Shown: positions 35,039 to 44,540 of the stretch, piece after piece
How the letters are laid out: every line of letters begins with the position of its first letter
Position numbering within the stretch: the first letter of the stretch is position 1
Source of the DNA: CBDBKL01 sp965206675
Lineage (GTDB): Bacteria; Bdellovibrionota; Bdellovibrionia; Bdellovibrionales; JAKFYE01
Assembly (NCBI GenBank): GCA_965206675.1
Contig: CBDBKL010000003.1
Span: forward strand, 152,297 to 216,296
Direction of reading: 5' to 3'
DNA length: 64,000 bases
Notes under the pieces: generated by a model
Databases searched by the model: none
What the model was told of the DNA's origin: nothing
The model's input: the letters and a program-made list of their open reading frames with translations, nothing else
Made by a program: the position numbers and the translations under genes

Positions 35039-36235
35039 GTGAAAATTCTTTTGCTTGAAAATATACACCCTGTTGCTGTGAATTCTTTAAAGCAGGAAGG
35101 TTTTCAGGTTGATCTTGAAAAGGGTGCTCTAAATGAAGACTCTCTTGCAGAGAGACTTTCAAATTATGATATTTTAGGCATTCGTTCTAAAACGCAAGTC
35201 ACTTCAAAGGCTCTGAAAAATGCAAAGTCATTAAAGGCTATTGGGGCTTTTTGTATAGGGACGAACCAGATTGATACGAAGACGGCCAACTTAATGGGTG
35301 TTCCTGTTTTTAATGCTCCCCATAGTAACACCAGAAGTGTCGCTGAGCTTGTTATTGCACAAATGATCAATTTATCTCGAAAACTAGGAGATCGAAATAT
35401 CAATACCCATAAAGGACTTTGGCAGAAGTCGGCGACAGGGTCTCATGAGGTTAGGGGTAAGGTTTTAGGAATTATTGGCTATGGGCATATAGGTTCACAA
35501 GTCAGTGTATTGGCTGAGTCTTTGGGATTGACGGTCGTTTTTTATGATATTGTCAAAAAGCTACCCCTTGGAAATTCTATTCAGGCAGAGGAAATAACTG
35601 ATCTGTTAAAAATGTCTGATTTTGTGAGTTTACATGTTCCTGGGGGAACTGGCACAGAGAGGATGATTTCTAAAAAAGAGTTACAATACATGAAGCCGGA
35701 AAGTTTTCTTATTAATACCAGTCGCGGCTCCGTTGTTGATTTAAATGATTTGATAGAGTCCTTAAAGTCAGAGAGTATTAGAGGAGCTGCTATTGATGTT
35801 TATCCTGACGAACCAAAGAGTAATCAAGAAAAATTTCAGTCTGACCTACAGGGTATAAGAAATGTTATTTTAACCCCTCATATTGGCGGGAGCACAGAGG
35901 AAGCCCAAGAGGCTATTGGAAGAGAAGTCTCAAGGAGTTTTACTAAATTTATTTTAAACGGAAGTACGACAGGGGCTGTGAATTTTCCCAATGTTGATCT
36001 ACCAGTGCAGGTTGATGGTCATCGTCTTTTAAATGTTCATAAAAATGAACCTGGTGTTTTAAAAAGTATTAACGAAGTGGTTTCTAATCTGGGGGGAAAT
36101 ATTAGAGGACAGTTTTTAAACACAGATTCTCATATAGGGTATTTGGTTATGGACCTTGAAAGATCAAAAGCTCAAGAAGTGGCAGAGAAAATTTCTAGCC
36201 TGTCATCAAATATTAGAACACGTATTTTATTTTGA
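35039..36235 (+). CDS. serA: D-3-phosphoglycerate dehydrogenase
   Basis: 398 residues from a GTG start. NAD-binding motif GIIGYGHIGSQVS near residue 143, catalytic Arg in NTSRGSVVD, TPHIGGSTEEAQEAIG with the catalytic His, and a C-terminal ACT domain (from about residue 325), making it the short E. coli-like form that can be serine-regulated. First step of serine biosynthesis. Monocistronic as far as seen. Confidence 0.93.
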   Translation: MKILLLENIHPVAVNSLKQEGFQVDLEKGALNEDSLAERLSNYDILGIRSKTQVTSKALKNAKSLKAIGAFCIGTNQIDTKTANLMGVPVFNAPHSNTRSVAELVIAQMINLSRKLGDRNINTHKGLWQKSATGSHEVRGKVLGIIGYGHIGSQVSVLAESLGLTVVFYDIVKKLPLGNSIQAEEITDLLKMSDFVSLHVPGGTGTERMISKKELQYMKPESFLINTSRGSVVDLNDLIESLKSESIRGAAIDVYPDEPKSNQEKFQSDLQGIRNVILTPHIGGSTEEAQEAIGREVSRSFTKFILNGSTTGAVNFPNVDLPVQVDGHRLLNVHKNEPGVLKSINEVVSNLGGNIRGQFLNTDSHIGYLVMDLERSKAQEVAEKISSLSSNIRTRILF

Positions 36236-36300
36236 ATAAATACTAAAGCACCTATCTTAAAAACCAACAAAAAGAAGATTAACTTATTTTATATTTAAAA

Positions 36301-36326
36301 TGTCCGGATTGTCCGAAATCCGGACA
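36301..36326. promoter_or_regulatory. 26-bp palindrome with TGTCCGGATT arms
   Basis: TGTCCGGATT, six bases, then AATCCGGACA: perfect 10-bp arms. It lies about 115 bp upstream of the gene at 36441 and 65 bp after serA. No T-tract follows, so an operator fits better than a terminator. Confidence 0.5.
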
Positions 36327-36440
36327 TACTTCTTAGGAAATAAGTATGATTTTACTTTATGTTTACAAAATTTACTTCATGAAAAGAATTTGCAGTTTAA
36401 TGATTCTGTGTTAATTATAAAACTTCATTAAAGGAAAATT

Positions 36441-36761
36441 ATGACATCACGTAATCCTTCTTGTCCTATAGGCGAGCATTATGTCAAAGATCACACTCGC
36501 AGAACTAAAAAGAGTGGAATTGTCCCTGTCTCTGCACATTGTAGGAAAAACCCAAAAGGAAAAGAAAAATTATTGTATGCTTCTAATTTAAGGCATATTT
36601 ATTATTCCAGTGGACCAAAAAAATATCCTAAATTACCAGCTATCAAAGGATTTAGAGGGTTTCATCAATACGACCCTATGATTCAGTCTTGGAATAAAGA
36701 GGGAGAGGGTTATGCAAAGAAAGTTTATAAGTATTATAATGAAACACTTAATAACAAATAA
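36441..36761 (+). CDS. Hypothetical basic small protein
   Basis: 106 residues, ATG preceded by AAAGGA. Begins MTSRNPSCPIGEHYVKDHTR; contains CRKNPKGKEKLLYAS and many aromatic residues (IYYSSGPKKYPKLPAIKGFRGFHQYDP). Two or three cysteines could bind metal, but no family is recognised. It overlaps the start of the following lipoprotein gene, indicating an operon. A palindromic possible operator lies upstream at 36301. Confidence 0.62.
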   Translation: MTSRNPSCPIGEHYVKDHTRRTKKSGIVPVSAHCRKNPKGKEKLLYASNLRHIYYSSGPKKYPKLPAIKGFRGFHQYDPMIQSWNKEGEGYAKKVYKYYNETLNNK

Positions 36762-37416
36762 ATCCTTGAAAATAGAGATAAGCCAATTTTTATTTGTTTG
36801 TATAACTATGAGTTTATTATCTTGCTCTCATATAGATCATAACATTATAAAAAATAAAAAAGAGAAGGGGCTTGTATCTGAAGCTAATCCTCTTCCAGAA
36901 AAGCATAGATATATTTATTGCACTCCAGAAGATAGGAAAAAAGGGAAAAAGGCTATTTTTGGTGACATCAATGCTCCTTGTGGTCTTTCAAAAATTCAAC
37001 CAATAGACAATAGAATTTTAGAAATTAAACGTATTGTTTCAAGAGTAGAAGAAGTGCCCGGTGCTAACATATTATTGGGGCATCATCTTTTAATTTTAAA
37101 ATCTGAAGATAAAGTTTTACAAAAAATAAAGGTAGAGACGGAGCATGATCCATTCTGGTATGAAGTTGTTTTTGTTAAAATAAGAAAAAATGTTTATTGG
37201 CATGATCTCAATAATGATGGGTACCTCGAGTTTGCTATATTACCTAGAGATACAGGTAATGCGCTCTACAGAACAGTGAATATATATACTTTAAAAGATG
37301 ATTCTTTTCATTTTTATGGAGAAGGAAAATATCTATGGGAAGCAGGGGGACATGTTCTGCTTAATTGTCCAAAATGTTGGAAATTTGATCTAGATGAATG
37401 TAAAAAATGTACATAA
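36739..37416 (+). CDS. Putative lipoprotein
   Basis: 225 residues from the ATG at 36739, inside the previous frame. Lipoprotein signal with lipobox LLSC (FVCITMSLLSCSHIDHN). The mature part contains an FG-GAP-like stretch (VYWHDLNNDGYLEFAILPRDTG) and ends with two CxxC-like pairs (LLNCPKCWKF; DECKKCT), suggesting metal binding. Otherwise unknown. Confidence 0.7.
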   Translation: MKHLITNKSLKIEISQFLFVCITMSLLSCSHIDHNIIKNKKEKGLVSEANPLPEKHRYIYCTPEDRKKGKKAIFGDINAPCGLSKIQPIDNRILEIKRIVSRVEEVPGANILLGHHLLILKSEDKVLQKIKVETEHDPFWYEVVFVKIRKNVYWHDLNNDGYLEFAILPRDTGNALYRTVNIYTLKDDSFHFYGEGKYLWEAGGHVLLNCPKCWKFDLDECKKCT

Positions 37417-37571
37417 CTTATAATTAGCTGTTGAGAATATTTTTAAAAGGCTTTGTCAAGGCATGGTCAAGATAATACCTTTCACCAGTACACAGTAAGA
37501 TCGTGCCAGTGATTTGAGCTTTTTTTCCATTTGACGATGGCGATATTTCATATGGACTATTTTAAAATAAA

Positions 37572-37608
37572 GGGTACAGATTTGCAATAGAATTGCAAAT
37601 CTGTACCC
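37572..37608. terminator. Perfect 17-bp stem hairpin between convergent genes
   Basis: GGGTACAGATTTGCAAT, loop AGA, then the exact reverse complement. It sits between convergent genes ending at 37416 and 37733, where a bidirectional terminator belongs. It lacks a T-run on either side, so it could instead be a stabilising hairpin or a small mobile palindrome. The rest of the 37417-37732 spacer shows no gene. Confidence 0.5.
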
Positions 37609-37732
37609 AAAATAAGTTTCTAACATTTAAGGTGCAGATAAGTTTCTCTTTAAATATTTTCTAAAATAACCACAAAAGTAGTGGGTTTAGGTTTTTTAAG
37701 GTATAATAGGATTTTCTTGGAGGTTGATGTTT

Positions 37733-39112
37733 TTACATATCAAATATTTTTCCGGGATTTAAAATGCCATCGGGATCAAACACCGATTTAATTCCTTTCA
37801 TAATATTTATTTCAGAAGGACTTCTTGTAAAATGTAAAAAGGATTTTTTGGAAAGCCCCACGCCGTGTTCAGCAGAAATACTTCCTCTAAAATTTTGGAT
37901 TTCCGTATAGAGTAAAGAATCAACGCTTCGGCAGTGTTCTAAAAAAGTTTCTTTTGATAAAGATTCAGGTTTAAGAATATTGATATGTAAGTTTCCATCA
38001 CCAATGTGACCAAACCAAACAGCTTCTATATCGGGATACTCCGCAGATATAACTTTGTTTACAGATTTCATGAAGGCAGGAACATTTGAAATACTAACAG
38101 AAACATCGTTTTTATAGGGAGAAAATGGGGATATGGATTCAGAAATGTTTTCTCTAAAATTCCAAAGTTCTTTAGCTTGTTTTGGGTTTTGGCTCATTAT
38201 TCCATCTATAGCCCAATCCTTTTCTACACAGGTTTCAAAAGTTTGAAGTGCTACTTCTAAATCAGCGTCTTGATAGGTTTCAAATTCAATAAGAAGATAA
38301 AACGCTGGTTGTGACTCCAAAGGTGATTTTAAACTTGTATTGGACTGTAAAACATATTTTAAAGCTTTATCCGTGAAAAGTTCAAAAGCTGTTAGATGAC
38401 ATTTTTCAAAAAACATTTCAAATATAGGCATAATAGCCTCTAAGTCATTAACCCCTATGAGCATAACTTGAAGTGGTTTGGGGGAAGTTGTGTATTTTAA
38501 TGTGGCCTTTGTTATAAAACCAAGAGTTCCTTCACTTCCAATTATAAGGTGTCGTAGGTCATAACCACTGGCGTTTTTCACAAGTGCATTGTTCAGGTGT
38601 AGGACTTCACCTGAGCCAGTGACAACCTCAAGGCCAGCCACCCAGTTTCTCATCACACCATAACGTATAACCTTAATTCCAGCGGCGTTGGTGGCTATGT
38701 TTCCACCAATCTGACTTGAGCCGCGAGATGCAAAATCTATGGGAAAATAAAAACCTCTCGATGCCACTTCATTTTGTAGTGTTTCTGTAATAACCCCTGG
38801 TTCAACAGTTATTGTTCGTTCAATCGGATTTGTTTCAAGTATCTGGTTCATTTTTTCAAACGAAACAACAACTTCTTTGTTTTTTGCAACGGCACCTCCA
38901 CTCAGCCCTGTTCGTCCGCCTGACGGCACAAGGGGGGTTTTTGTCTTTCTGGCCCATTCAACAAGGTTGAGAACTTCTTTGCATGTTTTGGGAAAGACGA
39001 CAGCTAGAGGGGATGGAACATAATATTTTGTCCAATCCTGTCCGTAAAGTTTTAAGGATTCATCATCGGTGAGAATGCGATCCGTTGGAAAGAGTTGTGT
39101 GAGCTCTTGCAT
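37733..39112 (-). CDS. FAD-binding oxidoreductase, GlcD/D-2-hydroxyacid dehydrogenase type
   Basis: 459 residues. PCMH-type FAD domain: PLVPSGGRTGLSGGAV, GVITETLQNEVASRGFYFPIDFASRGSSQIGGNIATNAAG and SEGTLGFITKATL; C-terminal FAD-linked oxidase domain with WFGHIGDGNLHINIL and ISAEHGVGLSKKSFL. Family members oxidise D-lactate, glycolate or D-2-hydroxyglutarate. No iron-sulfur subunit gene lies nearby, which favours a single-subunit D-2-hydroxyacid dehydrogenase. Confidence 0.9.
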   Translation of the reverse strand: MQELTQLFPTDRILTDDESLKLYGQDWTKYYVPSPLAVVFPKTCKEVLNLVEWARKTKTPLVPSGGRTGLSGGAVAKNKEVVVSFEKMNQILETNPIERTITVEPGVITETLQNEVASRGFYFPIDFASRGSSQIGGNIATNAAGIKVIRYGVMRNWVAGLEVVTGSGEVLHLNNALVKNASGYDLRHLIIGSEGTLGFITKATLKYTTSPKPLQVMLIGVNDLEAIMPIFEMFFEKCHLTAFELFTDKALKYVLQSNTSLKSPLESQPAFYLLIEFETYQDADLEVALQTFETCVEKDWAIDGIMSQNPKQAKELWNFRENISESISPFSPYKNDVSVSISNVPAFMKSVNKVISAEYPDIEAVWFGHIGDGNLHINILKPESLSKETFLEHCRSVDSLLYTEIQNFRGSISAEHGVGLSKKSFLHFTRSPSEINIMKGIKSVFDPDGILNPGKIFDM

Positions 39113-39281
39113 ATAAGAGTTCTAACTTTGCCGCTCTAGATTAGCAACACCTATTATTGACAAGAGGGTCATAAAGGGTTTTGGGTAAGATATATTTACA
39201 GAGCATTTTATAGATCACACTTCTTATTTAACAGTTTTTGCAAAAAATTAGAAGGCAACAGAAATAAATAATGAGGAGGGG

Positions 39282-39989
39282 TTAGGCCCCAATGGCTTTT
39301 TGTGATTTGATCCAGTTATCTAAGATTTTTTCATCCATTTCGCTAAGATTAATGAATTTTAAATCCATTACAAAATCATTTTGAGCATTAAAGCATGTTT
39401 CAACACAAAAATATTTGGCTCTAATTCCAATGTCCTTGAAAAGAGGGCAGCGTAATAGAACAGTAGCACCGACCTCTTTGGGGGCACTAGATGTAACTCG
39501 AACTCCCTCTTTCCCAATGCCATTGACAAGAAGCGCATTAACAAATTCACTGGCGACTTCAGTTTCAATAAACTCAGGGTTTTCATCTTTGTTGTGCGTT
39601 TTCAGATCTTCAGGAGGTAGATATTTGGTTTTTAATAATTTCTCTATTCTTTGTAGAAGTTTCGAAGGCTCAATGGGTTTTACAATATAATCACTGACGC
39701 CTAATTGGATAGCATGTTGAATATCCTCTCGATTTCTTCGTGCTGTTAGCATAGCAATGTGAATATGTTTTGTTTTTTGATGGGCCCTTATGTTTTTTAC
39801 AAAGTGAAGTCCATTGAGATCAAGAGCATTGGCATCACAGAGTACGAGGCTGATATGGCCAGCCTTTAAGGTTTCTAAGGCATTGTGTATATCAGAAGCA
39901 ACGACGACGCTATGGTTGCGGTTAGTGAGAATTTTTTTTGTAAAATCAAGTATGTCTGGATCTCTGTTGATAAGTAAGATTTCAGCCAT
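39282..39989 (-). CDS. Response regulator with C-terminal PilZ-like domain
   Basis: 235 residues. Receiver domain residues 1-120 with acidic pair near D10/D12, phosphoacceptor D52 (LVLCDANALDLNG), LTARRN and VKPIEPSK. The C-terminal half (ASEFVNALLVNGIGKEGVRVTSSAPKEVGATVLLRCPLF) resembles PilZ, though the RxxxR/DxSxxG c-di-GMP motif is not obvious. It may control motility or pili. A (TC)n tract lies 25 bp upstream of its start. Confidence 0.8.
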   Translation of the reverse strand: MAEILLINRDPDILDFTKKILTNRNHSVVVASDIHNALETLKAGHISLVLCDANALDLNGLHFVKNIRAHQKTKHIHIAMLTARRNREDIQHAIQLGVSDYIVKPIEPSKLLQRIEKLLKTKYLPPEDLKTHNKDENPEFIETEVASEFVNALLVNGIGKEGVRVTSSAPKEVGATVLLRCPLFKDIGIRAKYFCVETCFNAQNDFVMDLKFINLSEMDEKILDNWIKSQKAIGA

Positions 39990-40013
39990 TTCTTGTTCCC
40001 AAGTGTATTTTAT

Positions 40014-40032
40014 TCTCTCTCTCTCTCTCTCT
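40014..40032. repeat. Dinucleotide repeat (TC)9 upstream of the response regulator
   Basis: Nine and a half TC units on the plus strand (GA on the coding strand), about 25-43 bases before the ATG at 39989. Within the promoter or leader, so slippage could change expression. Confidence 0.85.
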
Positions 40033-40240
40033 TACTGTCTGTATCGGGCAAAAGCAGAAAGGATTTAAATAAAATTTCTTCATAAAAAGAATTTTAATGA
40101 ATGTTTATAGGGAATTTAAAGGTTGGTGAGGAAAATCAACTGAGAATTTAATCCCTGTTTAGATAATTTCCAAGAATATATTTGGTGTAGAATAATAAAG
40201 TGTCTCTTTTTTAAACACATTTTGTCATATACGAGAGTAT

Positions 40241-40558
40241 TTAGACATTTCCCTTGAGTGTATCTAGGAGTTGGTTTGATTTAAAGAGTTCCATCATAAT
40301 GTCACTGCCCCCTATGAGTTTTTTGTTGACATAGAGCTGGGGAATTGTGGGCCAATTGCCATAATCCTTAATTCCCTGTCTAAGATTTTCATCAGATAAA
40401 ACATCAACGTCAAAAAAATCAACATCTAGCTCTTGTAGTAGAGTTACAGATTGTGCAGAAAATCCACACTGTGGAAACTGTTTCGTGCCTTTCATGAAAA
40501 GAACAATGGGATGAGACTCTAAAATAGAATCGATTTTGTTATGAACTTCTGTAGACAT
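40241..40558 (-). CDS. grxD: Monothiol glutaredoxin (Grx4 type)
   Basis: 105 residues from the ATG at 40558, preceded by AAGAGG; an ATG three codons earlier is less well spaced. Monothiol active site CGFS in TKQFPQCGFSAQSV, and glutathione-binding WPTIPQLYVNKKLIGGSDIM. Coordinates [2Fe-2S] clusters with BolA-type partners; a bolA gene lies just upstream on the same strand, so the pair probably works together in iron-sulfur handling. Confidence 0.93.
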   Translation of the reverse strand: MSTEVHNKIDSILESHPIVLFMKGTKQFPQCGFSAQSVTLLQELDVDFFDVDVLSDENLRQGIKDYGNWPTIPQLYVNKKLIGGSDIMMELFKSNQLLDTLKGNV

Positions 40559-40625
40559 ATTATGCACCTCTTAATGATTTGAATCGATAAGTGTTAATCT
40601 TTTTTGTAGTCTTATCATAAATTTT

Positions 40626-40865
40626 TTATGGTTTGAGTATTTTAATCGAAAAAGCGTGAATTTCACCGCTAGCAAGTTCATTTTGAAAATGGTTCATGAT
40701 TTCTTTGTGAGACTCTACGGGAGTTTTACCTTGAAATGGACCAGTGACGGGATCTGAAAGAATGCGGACTTCAAAATGATCTGAAGTGCCAGTTAAATCA
40801 TGTACTGCAATCTCACACATTGGATAAGCGGCTTCCAGACGTGTTTGAATCTCATCTCTTGTCAT
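40626..40865 (-). CDS. bolA: BolA family protein
   Basis: 79 residues, with the family core VHDLTGTSDHFEVRILSDPVTGPFQGKTPVESHKEIMNHF and the conserved His near the C-terminus (GEIHAFSIKIL). Partners monothiol glutaredoxins in [2Fe-2S] trafficking. Transcribed ahead of grxD with a 67-bp gap. Confidence 0.92.
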   Translation of the reverse strand: MTRDEIQTRLEAAYPMCEIAVHDLTGTSDHFEVRILSDPVTGPFQGKTPVESHKEIMNHFQNELASGEIHAFSIKILKP

Positions 40866-40979
40866 AGCAGGCGATCCTATAAGTAGAGAAAGGAGGTTTG
40901 CAAGTACATTTTAAAGGATTCAAAAAAGTGAAAAAGGAAATCTTGATACATCGCAACACCTATGGTAGGTCGGTGATTA

Positions 40980-41288
40980 ATGACTACTTTTTATGAATCA
41001 GCCGGTCGGTCACACATTCAAAAGGAGCGTCATCAAGCTCGGAGGCTAAAGGTCAGTGCTTGGTGGAAGCGGCTTCTTTTGCAAGGCCAGTGTTATTATT
41101 GTGGGGAAAAATTTTCGGCCAGTGAGTTAACAATGGACCATAAGGTACCGCTAGCTCGCGGAGGGCGTTCGACAAAAAGCAACACAGTTGTTTCTTGTAA
41201 GCCTTGTAACTTTAAAAAACAGAGCTTAACATCTGCTGAGTGGGTTATGACATCAACAGGATGTAATCGTGTAAACAAAGAAATATAA
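40980..41288 (+). CDS. HNH endonuclease
   Basis: 102 residues. HNH domain with zinc ligands: CYYCGEKF, LTMDHKVPLARGGRS (Asp-His), NTVVSCKPCNFKK. Basic N-terminus (HIQKERHQARRLKVSAWWKR). Stand-alone HNH nucleases of this size occur in both phage-derived and housekeeping contexts; nothing phage-like is adjacent. It precedes the topoisomerase VI operon on the same strand with a 160-bp gap. Confidence 0.85.
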   Translation: MTTFYESAGRSHIQKERHQARRLKVSAWWKRLLLQGQCYYCGEKFSASELTMDHKVPLARGGRSTKSNTVVSCKPCNFKKQSLTSAEWVMTSTGCNRVNKEI

Positions 41289-41448
41289 TAAAAAAGTTTA
41301 CAAAAAAGTCTAATCTCACATAATTATAAAATAAGAAGAAAAAAGGATGATAATGTAGGCAGAAATATATAACCATTTGATTTTTGTATAAATAGAGATA
41401 TAGAAAGTCTTTTATTTTTGAGTTTGGAAATAGGAAGGGAAGGGTTTT

Positions 41449-43356
41449 TTGATAAAGAATAAGATAACAACAAGTAGCACAGCAGAATATTTTGCTAAAA
41501 ATTTACAACAAGTGGGGTTCTCATCGGCCACAAAGGCTGTGCTGACTACGTTAAAAGAATCTGTTGATAACTCTTTAGACGCCTGTGAATCCACAGGGAT
41601 TCTGCCTGAATTAACCGTGGAAATTCAAAAAGTAGGTGCGGGTTCACAGAAGAATACAGATCTTGTTCGCTTAATCATAGAAGATAACGGTCCTGGAATC
41701 CACCCCGATGATTTGGCGAAAGTTTTTGGTGAATACTTAGCTTCTTCTAAATTTGGCCGCGGGGAATGTTCTCGAGGGCAGCAGGGTATTGGTATCTCTG
41801 CTGCAACAACATGGGCGCAGCTCACAAATGCTAAGGGTGTTAATGTTATTAGTAAAACAAAATCCATGCGTAAGGCATGTCGTGCACAAATAGATGTGGA
41901 TATTAAAAAAAATAGGGGCCTTATTAGAAAAAAAGAAATGATTGATTGGAAGAAACCACATGGTGTGCGTGTGGAGTTTTATTTAGATGGAAGGGTGCAG
42001 CTTAATGGAGACGGGGGTTTGATCACGTATCTAGAGGGGACAACTTTGGTCAACCCACATCTAAAGTTAAAGTACAGTCTTTTAGAGAATGACTGGGTGG
42101 ATATTGATCGAGTGAGTACTGATGTTCCTAAAATACCTCCTGCTATTAGTCCTCATCCTCACACAATGAAGTTGGGGGAGTTTATCACTCATGTTCATCT
42201 TTTTGGAAAGATCCCTTTTAAGAAATTTTTAACAACAGGGTTTTCTAGAGTTACAGATTCTACAGTAAAAGCATTTTTGGCGAACAAATTTCCAAAATCT
42301 ATTCTTCCTCAGCCAGTGAACAAAGTTTCTGAAGCGGAATTAAAAACAGCCTATCAGGTTATTCAAAAGACAGACTTGATGTCTCCGAGTACGCGCTCTG
42401 TCCTTATTGTTGGAGAGGAGTCTTTGGCTAAAAGTATTCAGCGTATTGGTCAGGTGGACTTCTTTAGTGTGGTGACTCGTAAGCCTAAAATTTGTGATTT
42501 TAAACCTGTTGCTGTTGAAGTGGCTATTGCACGTTTTGTTGATCGTGGAAATGGAGAAGATGGACCATCACAAATTCTTCGATTTGCTAATCGAGTGCCT
42601 TTGCAGTTTGATAAAGCAGCCTGTGCTATCACTAAAGCTGTAGAGTCTGTAAACTGGAGAACTTATGGACTCAATCAACCTAGAAATTCAGTTCCATTAG
42701 GTCCATATGTCTTTGCCATCAGTGTGGTGTCTCCTTTTATAAAATTTAAAAATGCTTCTAAGGAGACCATTGATGCCAGTGATGAGCTTGTAGAAGAAAT
42801 TCGGCGTGCTTTGATGAAGGCAGGGCAAAAGTTATCTAGACATATTCGTAAAGAAGCTAGAGAAGCTGACTTAGAGAGGAAGATTCAGCATATAGAGCAA
42901 TTCGGCCCCATTCTTGTGGAAGGGTTAACTCGTATTACAGGCTCGAGTGCAAATCGTAAGAAAAAAGCTGAAAAAGGGTTAAGGAAAATTTTAAGACATG
43001 AGGCCGATGCTGCAGAAGAAGATTTGGCTCAGGCGGAGACACGATTAAAAGAATTAAAAACTCATCAGAGAAAGTTGTTAGGTGGTGAAGAAGAGATTGC
43101 AGTAGAGAATGAGCAAAGTACTGTTTCTGAGAGTGTGTCTGATAAAGATGAGGGCGAAAAAAGGAATAATAAAAAAAGAAGAGGCAAAACTTCTAGCGAT
43201 AAGGTAAAGAAAAAGGGGAAAAAGAAAACTAAGGAAAAGTCGAAAAAGAGGACAAAGAAAAAGAAAAAGAAAAAGACAAAGACAAAAACAAGGACGGAAA
43301 AGAAGAAAAAGAAGAAGGCGAAATCGGGAAAGAAAAAGGGAAAAAAGAGTAGGTAA
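41449..43356 (+). CDS. top6B: DNA topoisomerase VI subunit B
   Basis: 635 residues from a TTG start with GGGAAGGG upstream. GHKL ATPase motifs: LKESVDNSLDA (Glu37, Asn41), IEDNGPGI (about 77-84) and GQQGIGISAATTW (about 110-122), followed by H2TH and transducer domains. Known role: ATP-gated subunit of type IIB topoisomerase, widespread in archaea and plants but rare in bacteria. An extra C-terminal tail of about 60 residues is almost entirely lysine, arginine, threonine and serine, probably a DNA-binding extension. Subunit A follows 14 bp later. Confidence 0.93.
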   Translation: MIKNKITTSSTAEYFAKNLQQVGFSSATKAVLTTLKESVDNSLDACESTGILPELTVEIQKVGAGSQKNTDLVRLIIEDNGPGIHPDDLAKVFGEYLASSKFGRGECSRGQQGIGISAATTWAQLTNAKGVNVISKTKSMRKACRAQIDVDIKKNRGLIRKKEMIDWKKPHGVRVEFYLDGRVQLNGDGGLITYLEGTTLVNPHLKLKYSLLENDWVDIDRVSTDVPKIPPAISPHPHTMKLGEFITHVHLFGKIPFKKFLTTGFSRVTDSTVKAFLANKFPKSILPQPVNKVSEAELKTAYQVIQKTDLMSPSTRSVLIVGEESLAKSIQRIGQVDFFSVVTRKPKICDFKPVAVEVAIARFVDRGNGEDGPSQILRFANRVPLQFDKAACAITKAVESVNWRTYGLNQPRNSVPLGPYVFAISVVSPFIKFKNASKETIDASDELVEEIRRALMKAGQKLSRHIRKEAREADLERKIQHIEQFGPILVEGLTRITGSSANRKKKAEKGLRKILRHEADAAEEDLAQAETRLKELKTHQRKLLGGEEEIAVENEQSTVSESVSDKDEGEKRNNKKRRGKTSSDKVKKKGKKKTKEKSKKRTKKKKKKKTKTKTRTEKKKKKKAKSGKKKGKKSR

Positions 43357-43370
43357 AAAAGGAGTATTTT

Positions 43371-44540
43371 TTGGCAAAGGTCAGCACTATACGTAAGAAA
43401 AAACCAGGAACAGAAATTATTAACCTTTCACAGAAAGTCTGTGAAAAGATGTTATCTGATTTAGAAAAAGCGAGAAGGCCATTGCTGGAGGCCACAAAAT
43501 GCAGTTTGGATAACTCTCTTTACGTTCCCAAAATTGGATATCTAACTCCTTCCGGAAAGAAGGTCAGAACAGAATTGAATGTGTCTTCAATACAGAAAAT
43601 GTCTCGGGCTATTTTTATGCTGGAGGTTTTGTTACGGAATATAAAAACAGGAGCAGTAAATACAAAGCGTGAGCTTTACTATATTTCAAAAGGTGAAGTG
43701 AAGCATAACCCTAATTTAAAGCCTTTAGATTTTCAAGAACAGTCAGAGAGTGACGCCATTATAGATTTTATTTGTGAGATGTTTGAGCTGTATAGAGAGG
43801 ATATGAATTGTTTTGCTAATGATCGTGGAGGGCAGACGTTTTCTAAATCTCTTGTTGTTGAAGAGACAATGCCAGACGGTACAAAAGCGACTATAGATCT
43901 TGGTAAGTTGGGGACTTCTCCTTTTCAACCAAAGAATCGTCCGCAAAATCTACGTTTAAGGACAAAAAAGAAAGTTAAGTTTGCTCTTATTGTCGAATCA
44001 GAGGGTACAGCGAATACTCTCGTGAGCAATGGGTTTACAAAAAGAAATGATGCCATTTTGATTGGTGCGCAAGGTGTACCAAGTAATGCTGTTCGTGGAT
44101 GGTGCCGGCTTATACAGAATCAGTTAAAAATTCCCATGTATTTTTTTGGAGACCTTGATGCCTATACTTTACAAAATATTTTTAGAACTTTAAAAGCGGG
44201 TTCGGCAGCGAGCCTTATTCGAAATAAAGATTTTAGTGCGCCCCATGTGCATTTTTTAGGTGTTCTTCCTGAGGATATTGCAAGATATGATTTGCATGAT
44301 TATGGAGTGAAGGAAAATGACTTAGGGGAACAAAGAGCTTTGAAGAAAGCCAAAGATGCCTTAAAAAATGACCCTTTCTTTCAGGATAAAAAGAATAAAA
44401 GATTATCCCAGATTTTAAAATGGCTTTTAAAAAACAAAAGGAGATGTGAACAGCAATCTCTTTTTATGGTTGACCCTAAAGATCCCGTTATGCCGGAGAA
44501 AATTATTTTAGAAAAAATAAAAAGAGGGGATTATGTCTAA
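43371..44540 (+). CDS. top6A: DNA topoisomerase VI subunit A
   Basis: 389 residues from a TTG start with AAAGGAG upstream. Spo11/Top6A features: catalytic tyrosine in TKRELYYISKG (Tyr103/104), and Toprim VESEGTANTL (Glu near 209) with FFGDLDAYTLQN (Asp-x-Asp near 260). DNA-cleaving subunit that pairs with the B subunit just upstream. Its end overlaps the aconitase start by 8 bases. Confidence 0.94.
   Translation: MAKVSTIRKKKPGTEIINLSQKVCEKMLSDLEKARRPLLEATKCSLDNSLYVPKIGYLTPSGKKVRTELNVSSIQKMSRAIFMLEVLLRNIKTGAVNTKRELYYISKGEVKHNPNLKPLDFQEQSESDAIIDFICEMFELYREDMNCFANDRGGQTFSKSLVVEETMPDGTKATIDLGKLGTSPFQPKNRPQNLRLRTKKKVKFALIVESEGTANTLVSNGFTKRNDAILIGAQGVPSNAVRGWCRLIQNQLKIPMYFFGDLDAYTLQNIFRTLKAGSAASLIRNKDFSAPHVHFLGVLPEDIARYDLHDYGVKENDLGEQRALKKAKDALKNDPFFQDKKNKRLSQILKWLLKNKRRCEQQSLFMVDPKDPVMPEKIILEKIKRGDYV

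Noticed and set aside
43078..43495. Minus-strand Phe/Leu-rich frames resembling membrane proteins
   Set aside because: Antisense of the lysine-rich tail of Top6B; AAG/AAA codons read backwards as Phe/Leu.
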